Below are positions 1 through 8,191 of a stretch of 64,000 nucleotides of DNA, piece after piece. Origin of the DNA: Streptomyces sp. NBC_01446. GTDB taxonomy: Bacteria > Actinomycetota > Actinomycetes > Streptomycetales > Streptomycetaceae. How positions within the stretch are numbered: position 1 is the first letter of the stretch; the number at the start of each line of letters is the position of its first letter. The stretch is from contig NZ_JAPEPO010000001.1 of NCBI RefSeq assembly GCF_026340095.1, positions 558,001 through 622,000 of the forward strand, given 5' to 3'. The notes under the pieces were generated by a model. The model was given only the letters and a program-made list of their open reading frames with translations. It made no database searches and had not been told where the DNA came from. A program made the position numbers and the translations under genes.

Positions 1-1674
1 CTTCGACCGGTCTTTCCGGCTGGACTCGGTGGTCGGGGTGACCACTGCTTTGGTTTCGAGCTTGTCGACTACCGTGCGGATCGCCATGGTTCCGCTGGAT
101 TTGTCGATGCCAGTCTTGGACTGGTGGGCCAGGCCGTGTGCTGCGATGCGGCGCCAGGCGCCCTGGTCGCGGTCTCCCTGCCAGCCACAGGACTGGCTGG
201 GGCAGATGGCCCACTTCCAGCCCGCAGTGGTGGGCCGGTCGGGGGCTTTGCGGTGCCTGAGTGGGGTGAGGCACCGCGGGCAGTGTCTGGACGTGTTGCG
301 GGCTGGGACAGTGACCACGGCGATGCCGGCCTCCGCGGCAAGGTGCCGCATGTGGTCGGCGATCTGCCCGCGGACGGCTTGGGAGAGGCGCGTGTTCATG
401 GTGCGGCCCATGCCCTTGGCTTCCATCGAGCGCAGGTCTTCAACGTAGATCACGCTCGCCCCGGCGGCGGTGGCCTGGTCGACGGTCCACCGTGCGGCAG
501 CCCACGCCAGGGCGTCGTTCAGGTTCGAGCGGCGTGCGGACACGAAGCGGATCTCGTCGCGCAGCGCCTGGTGCCTGTCGGCCAGCGGGTGCTGTTCGTT
601 CTCGCCTATGAGCCGCTGGTAGTGGTCGGCCTTGGTGTGCAGGTGCTCGGACAGACGACGGAGCCGGTGCTGCTTGGCCAGCACTCCGGCGGTCCGGAAC
701 TGGGCGCCATGCCCGAGGGCGGTGATACGCCCATCGTCGTGGACACGGGCCGTACCAGCGGACAGGAGGGTGTTCAGGCCCCAGTCCACGCCGAGCGCGA
801 CCGTGTGCCCGGTGCGCCGAGCCTTGGGCACGGCGTGGGTGTAGGCCACATCAGCACGTACCTTCCCGCCCGCGATGCGCAGGGTGGGAAGGTGCAACAC
901 CGCCCAGGCGGGCACCGTCGGGGGCAGCGACATGGTGCACTCCACCCACGTCCAGTCCGCATACGCCTGCGGATCGGGTCGGGTGGGCAGCTGGATCCGC
1001 AGCAGAGCCCGCTGCGGATCGCTCTCGCCGCGTGAGACGACGGCCTGCTGCCCATCGCACGCCGACAGCAACAGCATCCGCGCCGCCCCAGGCGCGCCTT
1101 CGGCCTCGAACACATCAACTGGTAAACGACCGTTGGCCTGCCAGTACTTGGTGATCTGCCGGGTACGGCCCTTGATGATGCTGGACGGCAAGTGCCGGCC
1201 GCCTGGCACGGCATCGCGTACGGCGTCCCACTCTGCTGGAGTGCGCTTTTGCGGGGCGTCCGGCCAAGTCGCGATCACCCCGGCGGTCAGGTCAGCGCGC
1301 CACTTCGCCGAGCGCAGAGTGCGCCCGGCCTGCTCCTGGGCCATGCGTACGATCCGGTCGTTGACCTTCACGCCCTCGGCCGGAGCGACGGTCCAGCCGA
1401 GACGTCGCAAAGCCATCCACGCGTTCGACGGCAGCTTCCGGCCCCCAGCGTCCTCACCAGAAGCGAGAACATCAACATCGGTGGCGTTCCAGTGCTCGCC
1501 GAGCAGCGTGGAGACCAGGCCCGCCGCCAAGTCGGCACACCAGCCGATGCGTTCGGCCAGCACGGACTGGGACAGCAGTTCGCCGGTCTTCTCGTCCACG
1601 CCTGCGCGCACAAGGGCGCGGGCACACGCGGTGCGTGAGGTCTCACCGTCGGCGAGCGGCACCTTCCGGCTCAT
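1..1674 (-). CDS. tnpB: TnpB RNA-guided nuclease family protein, partial (C-terminus off window)
   Basis: An open frame of 558 codons starts at ATG 1674 and reads to the window edge without a stop. RuvC-like residues are visible: Asp297 in GVDWGLN, Glu412 in VIYVEDLRS and Asp503 in GDRDQGAWRR, with a zinc ribbon made of CPRC and CPSQSC just before the last one. The family comprises IS200/605 and IS607 accessory nucleases guided by an element-encoded RNA. At more than 558 residues it is longer than the usual roughly 400-residue TnpB; the extra length is N-terminal. The start overlaps the tnpA stop as ATGA, so the two are probably translationally coupled. Leu184 is a TTA codon, which would make expression depend on the bldA tRNA in Streptomyces. 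No frameshift was seen in the part present. Confidence 0.88.
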   Translation of the reverse strand, partial: MSRKVPLADGETSRTACARALVRAGVDEKTGELLSQSVLAERIGWCADLAAGLVSTLLGEHWNATDVDVLASGEDAGGRKLPSNAWMALRRLGWTVAPAEGVKVNDRIVRMAQEQAGRTLRSAKWRADLTAGVIATWPDAPQKRTPAEWDAVRDAVPGGRHLPSSIIKGRTRQITKYWQANGRLPVDVFEAEGAPGAARMLLLSACDGQQAVVSRGESDPQRALLRIQLPTRPDPQAYADWTWVECTMSLPPTVPAWAVLHLPTLRIAGGKVRADVAYTHAVPKARRTGHTVALGVDWGLNTLLSAGTARVHDDGRITALGHGAQFRTAGVLAKQHRLRRLSEHLHTKADHYQRLIGENEQHPLADRHQALRDEIRFVSARRSNLNDALAWAAARWTVDQATAAGASVIYVEDLRSMEAKGMGRTMNTRLSQAVRGQIADHMRHLAAEAGIAVVTVPARNTSRHCPRCLTPLRHRKAPDRPTTAGWKWAICPSQSCGWQGDRDQGAWRRIAAHGLAHQSKTGIDKSSGTMAIRTVVDKLETKAVVTPTTESSRKDRSK

Positions 1675-2288
1675 TGGCTATCACCGGCTTTGCACTGGCC
1701 GGACTCGGCCAGCAGGCGACGCCGGTTCTCAGCCGACCGCATCCCGTACAGACGCCCAGCTAACGTGGTGACCAGCGACACGAAGTCTTCGAGAAGTTCA
1801 TCCCGGCCGCCGAGCTTCTTCGGATGCAGCACATCGAGGGTGGCGCCATGCACACCGAGCAGATGCTTGAGCCATCCGACACCAAACCGTGCAAGCCGAT
1901 CCTCATGAGTGACACGCACGACCGTCACCGATCCGTCAGCGACGGCTCGCAGCAACCGGTTGAGGCCGGGACGGTCCTCCCGCAGGCCCGAGGCCCTGTC
2001 ACGGAAAACCTTCACGATCTGGCCAGCGGAAGTGGCCCGCAGCTCGCCCTCCTGGGCTTCCAACGAAGATTCTTGTCCACTGGAGCCGGAGACACGCACA
2101 TACAGCCCCTCCAGGCGAACACGCTCTCCGCCGGTCGAGACCTTCATCGCCTCGACATCGGTCGAGGAAAACCTACGCTCACGGCCAACCCAAGTCACAG
2201 GAATCTTCCCCGAGTCAGCCCAAAGACGAAGCGTCACGGGGTGAACTCCAAGACGCTTAGCGGCCTTTGAGAGTCGAAGAAGCTCCAT
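1671..2288 (-). CDS. tnpA: IS607-family serine recombinase TnpA
   Basis: About 205 residues. The N-terminus carries a MerR-like helix-turn-helix (KAAKRLGVHPVTLRLWADSG), followed by a resolvase-type catalytic domain with LYVRVSGSSGQE, whose Ser in RVSG is the expected nucleophile (Ser67 from ATG 2288). HTH first and catalytic domain second is the IS607 order, reversed from ordinary resolvases. ATG 2288 is chosen because GAG lies about 8 nt upstream; an in-frame GTG at 2297 would add three residues. The gene looks intact and overlaps tnpB by 4 nt. Its role is excision and integration of the element through a Ser-DNA intermediate. Confidence 0.9.
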   Translation of the reverse strand: MELLRLSKAAKRLGVHPVTLRLWADSGKIPVTWVGRERRFSSTDVEAMKVSTGGERVRLEGLYVRVSGSSGQESSLEAQEGELRATSAGQIVKVFRDRASGLREDRPGLNRLLRAVADGSVTVVRVTHEDRLARFGVGWLKHLLGVHGATLDVLHPKKLGGRDELLEDFVSLVTTLAGRLYGMRSAENRRRLLAESGQCKAGDSQ

Positions 2289-2462
2289 GAAAACCACTCT
2301 ACGATCACTGAGGATTTTTAATCAAATTAGTGAGCCTGGACCGGTCTACAACGGCTACTCGTGCCGGGGAGAACCTTCGATCGAAGAGCTGCGCTCCCAG
2401 CACTCTCCGTAGCAGCCACCGTCCGACTCGCACCGCGGCACCCGCTGAGTGGAGCATCCGCT

Positions 2463-3074
2463 ATGGAATACCTCGTCACGATGACCACCCACGTCCCTGA
2501 GGGAACCGCGCAGGAGGAAGTCGACGACATCCGCGCTCGTGAGGCCGCGAACTCCCGCAGGCTCGCCGAGAACGGGCAGTTGCTCCGGTTGTGGCGCCCG
2601 CCCCTGCGGCCCGGCGAGTGGCGCACCCTCGGGCTGTTCGCCGCGTCGGACGCCGAGGGGCTGGAGGATGCCCTCGCTTCCATGCCGCTGCGCGTCTGGC
2701 GCAGTGACGAGGTCACACTCCTGACGCGGCACCCGAATGATCCGGGACCGGCCTCGACCGGCGGATCGGGCGCCGCCAGGGAGTTCCTGGTCACCTTCGG
2801 CCCGGCCGCGCGCGAGGGCGCCTCGTCCCAGGCGCCGGCGGACGCCACCGCGGCGGAGGCAGTCCGGGCGAAGGAACTGGCCGGGAAAGGGCACTTGGTG
2901 CGACTGTGGCAGACGCCCGGCGAGGGCCGTGCGCTCGGCCTGTGGCGCGCCCGGGACCTCGCCGAGATGCAGTCGATCCTGGATTCGCTGCCCTTGGCAC
3001 CCTGGCTCTCGATGGAGACGACGCCGCTGAGCGAACACCCGAATGACCCGGGGGCAGGGCTGGTCAGGAGCTGA
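2463..3074 (+). CDS. Muconolactone delta-isomerase-like protein, two domains fused
   Basis: 203 residues from ATG 2463, where recognisable homology begins (MEYLVTMTTHVPEG); the frame is open further upstream to 2361. Two copies of the same roughly 95-residue ferredoxin-like domain follow each other: residues 1-97 and about 107-195. Each has a start strand (EYLVTM / EFLVTF), a helix rich in Ala/Arg, LLRLWR / LVRLWQ, LGL(F/W)xAxD, and ends in RHPNDPG / EHPNDPG. The family (CatC) isomerises muconolactone in the catechol branch of the beta-ketoadipate pathway as a decamer of single-domain chains. A fused duplicate is unusual and no other catechol genes are nearby, so the real substrate is unknown. 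Confidence 0.7.
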   Translation: MEYLVTMTTHVPEGTAQEEVDDIRAREAANSRRLAENGQLLRLWRPPLRPGEWRTLGLFAASDAEGLEDALASMPLRVWRSDEVTLLTRHPNDPGPASTGGSGAAREFLVTFGPAAREGASSQAPADATAAEAVRAKELAGKGHLVRLWQTPGEGRALGLWRARDLAEMQSILDSLPLAPWLSMETTPLSEHPNDPGAGLVRS

Positions 3075-3229
3075 TGACCCTCGTGTCGTGTCCGTTCGGC
3101 GTGCGGAAAGCAGCGACAGGCAGTTCTCCCACAGGGCTACCAGCTCGGTCGGTCGCACTCCGGCCGGGTCGTGTGCTCCGCGAAAGATCAGCGCAAGGCC
3201 GTGCCTGAGCCAGGCGCCTGCTGCCTTCC

Positions 3230-4678
3230 TCAACCGATGGTGACGACGCGCGCCCAGGACGGCGGGGAGTCCGGTACGTAGTCGGGGTCGTCCTCGCGCG
3301 TGGCGCGGGCGGGTCGCGGGAACAGGCCGACGACGGTGCGGCAGGGCGGCTGCCCGGAGGGCCATGGCGTCTGCCCGTCGGTCAGGGCGACGATCACGTC
3401 GGGGCGGGGCCGGGAGCGCAGCGCCCGGGCGAAACCGGAGCGCAGATCGGTTCCGCCGCCGCCGAGCAGCTCGAGGCTCTCGGCGCGGCAGAGCGGGACG
3501 GCGACGCCGGCCGCCGCGTCGCAGGAGATCACCGAGACCAGGTCGCGCCGCCCGCCGACGGCCCGCGAGATCGCCGCGACCTCGATGAGCGCGCCGCCCA
3601 GCTCGGCGTCGCTCACCGACCCGGAGGTGTCGATGACGACGCAGACGCGGGGCGGCGTTCGGCGAAGGCTCGGAAGCACCACTCCGGGGACGCTCGACGA
3701 GCGGCGGGACGGACGCCGGTAACTGTGGTTCTCCCCCACTCCCGGCGCACCCGCCGCCGAGCGGACCGCCGCGCCCAGCAACTGCCGCCACGGCTGCGGC
3801 GGTTGGAACGCATCGTCGGCCCACCGCCGCCACCCTTCCGGCGCGTCGCCGGGCCGGCCCTTGATGCCCTCCGCGACCCGGAAGCGCACTGCGTCTCGCT
3901 GCTGCCGGGTGAGTCCGTTCGCCCCGTCAGGCCCCAGCTCCCACGACCGGTCGTGCTCGTCGGCACCACTGCCGCAGTCCAGCCAGGCCAGTTCGGCGGC
4001 GAGGCCGGACATCGAGGCCGTCCGCAGGTACTCCTCCATCAGCAGACCGTCGGGCAGTCGCAACAGCGACGGCACGACCGCCCCGGAGGGCCGGGGCAGT
4101 CCGTCACCGTAGATGTCGTCGTTGATCTCGAAGTCGGCGGCGATGTTCCGACGCAGCCGCTCGCCCGGCCCGGACTCCTCGTGCTCCCGCGCATACCGCT
4201 CGCCGCGCCCGTGGTGGTCACGCAGCAGATGGGAGACCTCGTGCACCCAGACGCCCGCCAGTTCCTCCAGCGGTGTGCGGGCCACGAATCCGGGCGACAC
4301 GTAGCAGCGCCAGTGCGCGTCGACCGCCATCGTCGGCACCGCACGGTCCTCCACCACGTGCAGCGCGAAGAGCGCGTCGGCCAGGTACGGGCGGACCTTC
4401 ACCGCGTGCAGCCGTGCGGCGAGCAACTTCTCCCAGTCCAGGGGGAGTTTGCGGCGGTCGCCGGACCCTCCGTGGCGGTCCGGTCGCTCCGGCGGTGTCG
4501 CCCGCACCGGGCGCGGGGGCGCAGGCGGGGACATGGGGCGCGGCAGCGGGCGCGGTCCCGGGCGCTGCGCGGCAGCGGTCGCCGGTCGCGGGAGAGGGTG
4601 CGGTCCGGGGTGGGGCACGGCAGACGTCGCCGGTCGGGGAAGCGGGTGCGGTCCGGGGTGGTTCGCGGCTGCCGTCAT
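3230..4678 (-). CDS. Putative metallopeptidase / VWA-like protein (DUF2201 type)
   Basis: 482 residues from ATG 4678; the frame is open further upstream but only as the antisense shadow of the ATPase gene. The N-terminus (1-60) has three near-copies of HPGPHPLPRP. A zinc-peptidase-like motif HEVSH is at 146-150 (VWVHEVSHLLRDHHG). The C-terminal third is a von Willebrand A-like domain with a MIDAS signature DTSGS (VCVVIDTSGSVSD) and later GGGGTDLRSG. This pair of domains is the usual partner of MoxR AAA ATPases. The ATG overlaps the ATPase stop as ATGA, so the two are translated as an operon. It is probably a cytoplasmic chaperone-like complex acting on unknown clients. Confidence 0.85.
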   Translation of the reverse strand: MTAAANHPGPHPLPRPATSAVPHPGPHPLPRPATAAAQRPGPRPLPRPMSPPAPPRPVRATPPERPDRHGGSGDRRKLPLDWEKLLAARLHAVKVRPYLADALFALHVVEDRAVPTMAVDAHWRCYVSPGFVARTPLEELAGVWVHEVSHLLRDHHGRGERYAREHEESGPGERLRRNIAADFEINDDIYGDGLPRPSGAVVPSLLRLPDGLLMEEYLRTASMSGLAAELAWLDCGSGADEHDRSWELGPDGANGLTRQQRDAVRFRVAEGIKGRPGDAPEGWRRWADDAFQPPQPWRQLLGAAVRSAAGAPGVGENHSYRRPSRRSSSVPGVVLPSLRRTPPRVCVVIDTSGSVSDAELGGALIEVAAISRAVGGRRDLVSVISCDAAAGVAVPLCRAESLELLGGGGTDLRSGFARALRSRPRPDVIVALTDGQTPWPSGQPPCRTVVGLFPRPARATREDDPDYVPDSPPSWARVVTIG

Positions 4679-5964
4679 CGGCGCGCCCCCGTCGCGCGGT
4701 GGGCGTCGGCCGCCGCCGCGACCCGTTCCACCGACCGGTCCGCAGTCCGGGCGAGTCCGACAACGCCGGCCAGCCGTTCCACCGCCTCCGGCACCTCCCA
4801 GTCGTCTCGTCGCAGCCCGGCCAGCGCCGTCGCCGGGGCGACCAGGAGGTCCGGCGCTCCGGTCTCCAGGGCCCTGACCAGCACGGCCCAGCCAGCCTCC
4901 CACCGGTGCCGCTCCGGCCGTGCCCCGACGGCGGCCACCACCGCCTCCAGCGCCGCCTGCCGCAGATCGCCCCGCTCCGGCAACACGGCGGCAGCCGGGT
5001 CGGCGAGCAGCGATTCCGGGTCCGGCAAGTCCATCCGGTCGAGGTGGGCGAGGAGTTCGAGCCCCGGCCCGTCCCCCACCGCGCCCCGCACCAGCAGCGC
5101 GAGGACGTCGCGGGAGACGGAGGCCGCCATGCCGAAGGCGAGCAGGGTCAGGGCGGCCTCCCAGCTCCGGGGCGAGGGCCACGCACCGCCGCGCCGCGTC
5201 TCGGAGGTCGGCAGCCGGTGGATCAGCGTCGGCCGGGCCTTCAGGAATCCGCAGACCGCGTGCCGGGCGAACGCCACCGCCTCTGCCAGCCGTTCCGGTG
5301 CGAGCCGGGGCAGCTCCGCCCGGGGCCAGACCCCGCCGAGGCCGCGTACCACCACGTCCCGGTCGTGCACCCAGTTCAGGTGCACGAAACGGTTGGCGAG
5401 CGGCGGGCTCAGCTCCCACCCGTCCGCTGCCGAGGCGCGCGGGTTGGCGGCGGCCACGATCCTGACGTCTGGGGGGAGTTGGAGCGCTCCGACCCGGCGT
5501 TCCAGGACTACGCGGAGCAGTGCGGCCTGGACGGCTGGGGTGGCGGTGGAGAGTTCGTCCAGGAAGAGCAGCCCCCGGCCGGCGCGTACGAGTTCGACGG
5601 CCCACTGCGGTGGCGCCATCGGCACGCCCTGCACGACCGGGTCGTCGCCGACGATGGGCAGCCCGGAGAAGTCGGACGGCTCGTGGACGCTGGCGATCAC
5701 CGTCGTGAGCGGCAGGTCGAGCGAGGTGGCGAGCTGCGTCAGGGCCGCGGTCTTGCCGATGCCCGGCTCGCCCCAGAGCAGCACGGGCAGGTCTGCAGCG
5801 ACGGCCAGGGTGAGCGCTTCGAGCTGTTCGTCGGGGCGCGGCTCGGTGGTGGTCGTCCGCAGGAGGGACAGCAGATGGCCGGCGAGGGCCAGGTCCGTAT
5901 CAGTATCGGAGGTTGCGGTGGCGGGAGCGAGAGCGAAGGGGGGCAGGAGCGTGCTGGAAGTCAT
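4675..5964 (-). CDS. MoxR-family AAA+ ATPase
   Basis: About 429 residues from ATG 5964, which has AGG 8 nt upstream; an ATG at 5970 and a GTG at 5973 are alternatives. Walker A GEPGIGKT is at 65-72 and Walker B LLFLDE at 132-137; the sensor Asn is in VAAANPRAS. MoxR ATPases act with VWA-domain partners to remodel or insert cofactors into client proteins, and such a partner is encoded immediately downstream with a 4-nt overlap. The separate protein upstream at 6195-7637 is probably transcribed with it across a 230-nt gap that holds a tandem repeat. Intact. Confidence 0.88.
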   Translation of the reverse strand: MTSSTLLPPFALAPATATSDTDTDLALAGHLLSLLRTTTTEPRPDEQLEALTLAVAADLPVLLWGEPGIGKTAALTQLATSLDLPLTTVIASVHEPSDFSGLPIVGDDPVVQGVPMAPPQWAVELVRAGRGLLFLDELSTATPAVQAALLRVVLERRVGALQLPPDVRIVAAANPRASAADGWELSPPLANRFVHLNWVHDRDVVVRGLGGVWPRAELPRLAPERLAEAVAFARHAVCGFLKARPTLIHRLPTSETRRGGAWPSPRSWEAALTLLAFGMAASVSRDVLALLVRGAVGDGPGLELLAHLDRMDLPDPESLLADPAAAVLPERGDLRQAALEAVVAAVGARPERHRWEAGWAVLVRALETGAPDLLVAPATALAGLRRDDWEVPEAVERLAGVVGLARTADRSVERVAAAADAHRATGARR

Positions 5965-6010
5965 GGGCATCACCTGGGTGTGAGAGGGGAACGGAGCGTG
6001 CCGTTCTGAG

Positions 6011-6122
6011 GGCGTGAGGGCGTGAGGGCGTGAGGGCGTGAGGGCGTGAGGGCGTGAGGGGGTCAGGGCGTGAGGGGGTCAGGGCGTGAGGGGGTCAGGG
6101 CGTGAGGGGGTCAGGGCGTGAG
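6011..6122. repeat. Tandem short repeat between operon genes
   Basis: Six copies of the 8-mer GGCGTGAG (6011-6058) are followed by four perfect copies of the 16-mer GGGGTCAGGGCGTGAG (6059-6122). The 16-mer contains the 8-mer, so one repeat probably grew from the other by slippage. It lies in the 230-nt gap between the ATPase gene and the upstream gene 6195-7637. Confidence 0.95.
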
Positions 6123-6194
6123 GGCCCGCGGCGCGCAACGCGCCGCGCGTCAAGGGGACTTCGGCGAGTCAGCCGATGAGTGAGTGAGGGCGGG

Positions 6195-7637
6195 TCAGAT
6201 CTGACCGGTACGAGGCCGGCCCCGGCTGCCGCGCTTGCGGCGCACCGCAAGGGACGTGTCGCGGCCGAGCCGGGGTCGGTGGCCCGCTTCCGTGTGCCGC
6301 GTGCCCGAGGCGTGCCCGCCCCGTGGTTCGCCGGGGCCGGCGGGTACGTCGGCCAGCCCCGCGCGGAAGAGCCCGTGGTCGATGCGGCGGACCGCGGCCG
6401 ACTCCAGTTCCTCCCTGAGCGGCCCGTCGCGCAGCACCGCACGGGGACCGAGCAGCCCCTCGACCACGGCGAGCGCACCGGTGACGTCACCGTGGCGGAG
6501 CCGTTCCCGTACGGCGGGAAGCGCCTCAGGGTGGCGGTGCACCGCGTCGATCGCCCGCAGGCAGGGCAGCGCCGGACCGCCGAGCGCCACCAGCAGGTCC
6601 TCTCGGCGGAGTTGGTCCGGGTGGTGATCGACCGCGGTCAGCACCCCGTCGCGCAGCGCGATGCGGTGGATCTCTCCCCGGCACTCCACCCGGTGCGGGT
6701 CGCCGGGCTCGGGGGCGCGGCCGGCCACGGACTCCGGGCCGTCTCCCTCCACCGCCGGGGCCACGAGCGGATGCAGTCGCCCGACCGTGATCAGCCCGGC
6801 CCGCAGCAGTTCCAGATCCGGAAGAACCCGGGCCGCCGCCTCAGGCAGCACGGGCAGCACCGCGACTTCCTGCGGGGGCAGTGTCTCCCGCAGCGGCCGG
6901 AACGTCGGCGCGTGGCTGTTGTCGGGGGCGATGAGTTCGAGCACGGCACGACTGCGCGCACCGAGCCGTACGGTGAAGGCCGCGCGCGAGCGCCCCTCGG
7001 CCCGCAACAGCAACTCTGCCTCTGCGGCCCAACTGGCCACTGCCCAGGTGGAGTTGTGGAGCCGGCTGGTGGGCGCCACGGACGGCGCACCTCCGCGTCG
7101 CGCCAGTTCGCCGCTCCGTGCCGAATCCCAGAGATGCCGGTGCAGATCGAGCCGGAAACGCCGGTCGGGGTGCGGATGCGGATGGAGGTACGGAGGGTTC
7201 GCGGGACGGTCGTTAGCCGACCCCTCCCACACGTCCAGTGACATCCGCTGTCCGGCGTCCGCGTTGGCGGGCGGTGTCCGCACCACGAGGTGCGGCGATG
7301 TTCCGCCGCACCTCCCGTAACGGGCCAAGGAGATGGTGAGGCCGGGCCTCAGACGCCCGTCGGGGGCGATCCTGGGCATGTGCCAGCGGAGCAGATCGGG
7401 CGCGAGCCTGCGCAGATCCGCACGGATGCGGGTGGCGATATCGGTGCCGTGGCGGTCGCGCACGGCGCGCAGATCGAGGTCGACGTCGATCCGGGCGGCG
7501 GCACAGGCCCCCGCCCAGTCACCGGCCGCACGGCGCGCGGTCGCGGTCTCGATCATGGACGGTGGCACGGCGTACTCACGTACGCGCTGCCACATCAACA
7601 GGTGGGCCGGAATCTCCTGCGTGAAGTGATGTGCCAT
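6195..7637 (-). CDS. Conserved-looking protein of unknown function, first gene of MoxR/VWA operon
   Basis: 480 residues from ATG 7637, with AGGTG about 7 nt upstream. I recognise no catalytic motif. It opens with HHFTQEIPAHLLMWQRVREYAVPP, has a mid-region WEGSANDRPANPPYLHPHPHPDRRF, many Arg/Ala/Leu helices, and a very basic tail (RRKRGSRGRPR). No signal peptide or membrane segment is visible. Position and strand place it upstream of the MoxR ATPase and VWA protein, so it is a likely third component or client adaptor; that is inference from context only. Confidence 0.7.
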   Translation of the reverse strand: MAHHFTQEIPAHLLMWQRVREYAVPPSMIETATARRAAGDWAGACAAARIDVDLDLRAVRDRHGTDIATRIRADLRRLAPDLLRWHMPRIAPDGRLRPGLTISLARYGRCGGTSPHLVVRTPPANADAGQRMSLDVWEGSANDRPANPPYLHPHPHPDRRFRLDLHRHLWDSARSGELARRGGAPSVAPTSRLHNSTWAVASWAAEAELLLRAEGRSRAAFTVRLGARSRAVLELIAPDNSHAPTFRPLRETLPPQEVAVLPVLPEAAARVLPDLELLRAGLITVGRLHPLVAPAVEGDGPESVAGRAPEPGDPHRVECRGEIHRIALRDGVLTAVDHHPDQLRREDLLVALGGPALPCLRAIDAVHRHPEALPAVRERLRHGDVTGALAVVEGLLGPRAVLRDGPLREELESAAVRRIDHGLFRAGLADVPAGPGEPRGGHASGTRHTEAGHRPRLGRDTSLAVRRKRGSRGRPRTGQI

Positions 7638-8022
7638 CAGCACTCACCTTGCGCGGACGATTCCCCCGATCTCAATGAGAAGAAGGTGTTCATCGCGGGC
7701 ATCGTAACCACACGGACGACCATCTGTCAGTCCTCTTTCGAACCGCCCGTCCGCGGTCCGGCCCTCCACATACGTCCGACCACGGCACATGCAGCGAGGC
7801 CCGCGAAGCTGTCGACTCCATCGATCGCACCCTCACCAGCGCCGAGAAGCTCAAAGATCGTCTGCGTCGGTCGGCATGGCCGCAACCACCACGCGATCAC
7901 ATCCGCAGCCTCCGCGAAACCCTCCACCGGCTGCGCAACCCCGCCCCGCCCGCTTTCAGCACCGCCGCCGGCCAGCCTCATGGACGACGTGCGACCACAC
8001 TGCGACCGCCACGCCCCAGGAA
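7638..8022. other. Intergenic stretch without a confident gene
   Basis: A plus-strand run at about 7785-8025 reads EAREAVDSIDRTLTSAEKLKDRL and has coding-like composition but no start. It may be debris from the transposon fragment that follows. Nothing else is recognised. Confidence 0.5.
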
Positions 8023-8175
8023 ACACTGAAGGAGAAGGCCCGCAAGATCACCGCTGCCGCGATCAACGAGACGGTGCATACCAAGGACAACCCGGCGGAC
8101 CTGATCAACGTGGCGCTGGAGAAGTTGGTCAAGGCCCGCCTGAAGCTGTCCGGCTACAGCACGCTGGAGGGGGAA
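8023..8175 (+). pseudogene. Tn3-type transposase N-terminal domain fragment
   Basis: The translation runs TLKEKARKITAAAINETV, then NPADLINVALEKLVKARLKL, then SGYSTLEG. This closely recalls the N-terminal (DUF4158) domain of actinobacterial Tn3-family transposases. Only about 50 residues remain, without a start, before the adenosine deaminase gene on the other strand. It is a scrap of a lost transposon. Confidence 0.5.
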
Positions 8176-8191
8176 GTTCCCGGACGGGGCG

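Larger units (their letters stand above)
1..2310 (-). mobile_element. IS607-family element, left part cut by window edge
   Basis: A serine-recombinase tnpA (1671-2288) and a tnpB with ATGA overlap form the standard IS607 gene order. The outer end beyond tnpA lies near 2300-2330; IS607 elements have no inverted repeats, so the exact end cannot be read. The other end, where the guide (omega) RNA of this family is normally encoded beside the tnpB 3' end, is outside the window. Confidence 0.85.

Noticed and set aside
4679..5605. N-terminal extension of the metallopeptidase/VWA gene
   Set aside because: It is the out-of-frame shadow of the MoxR gene; the ATGA overlap at 4678 gives a natural start.
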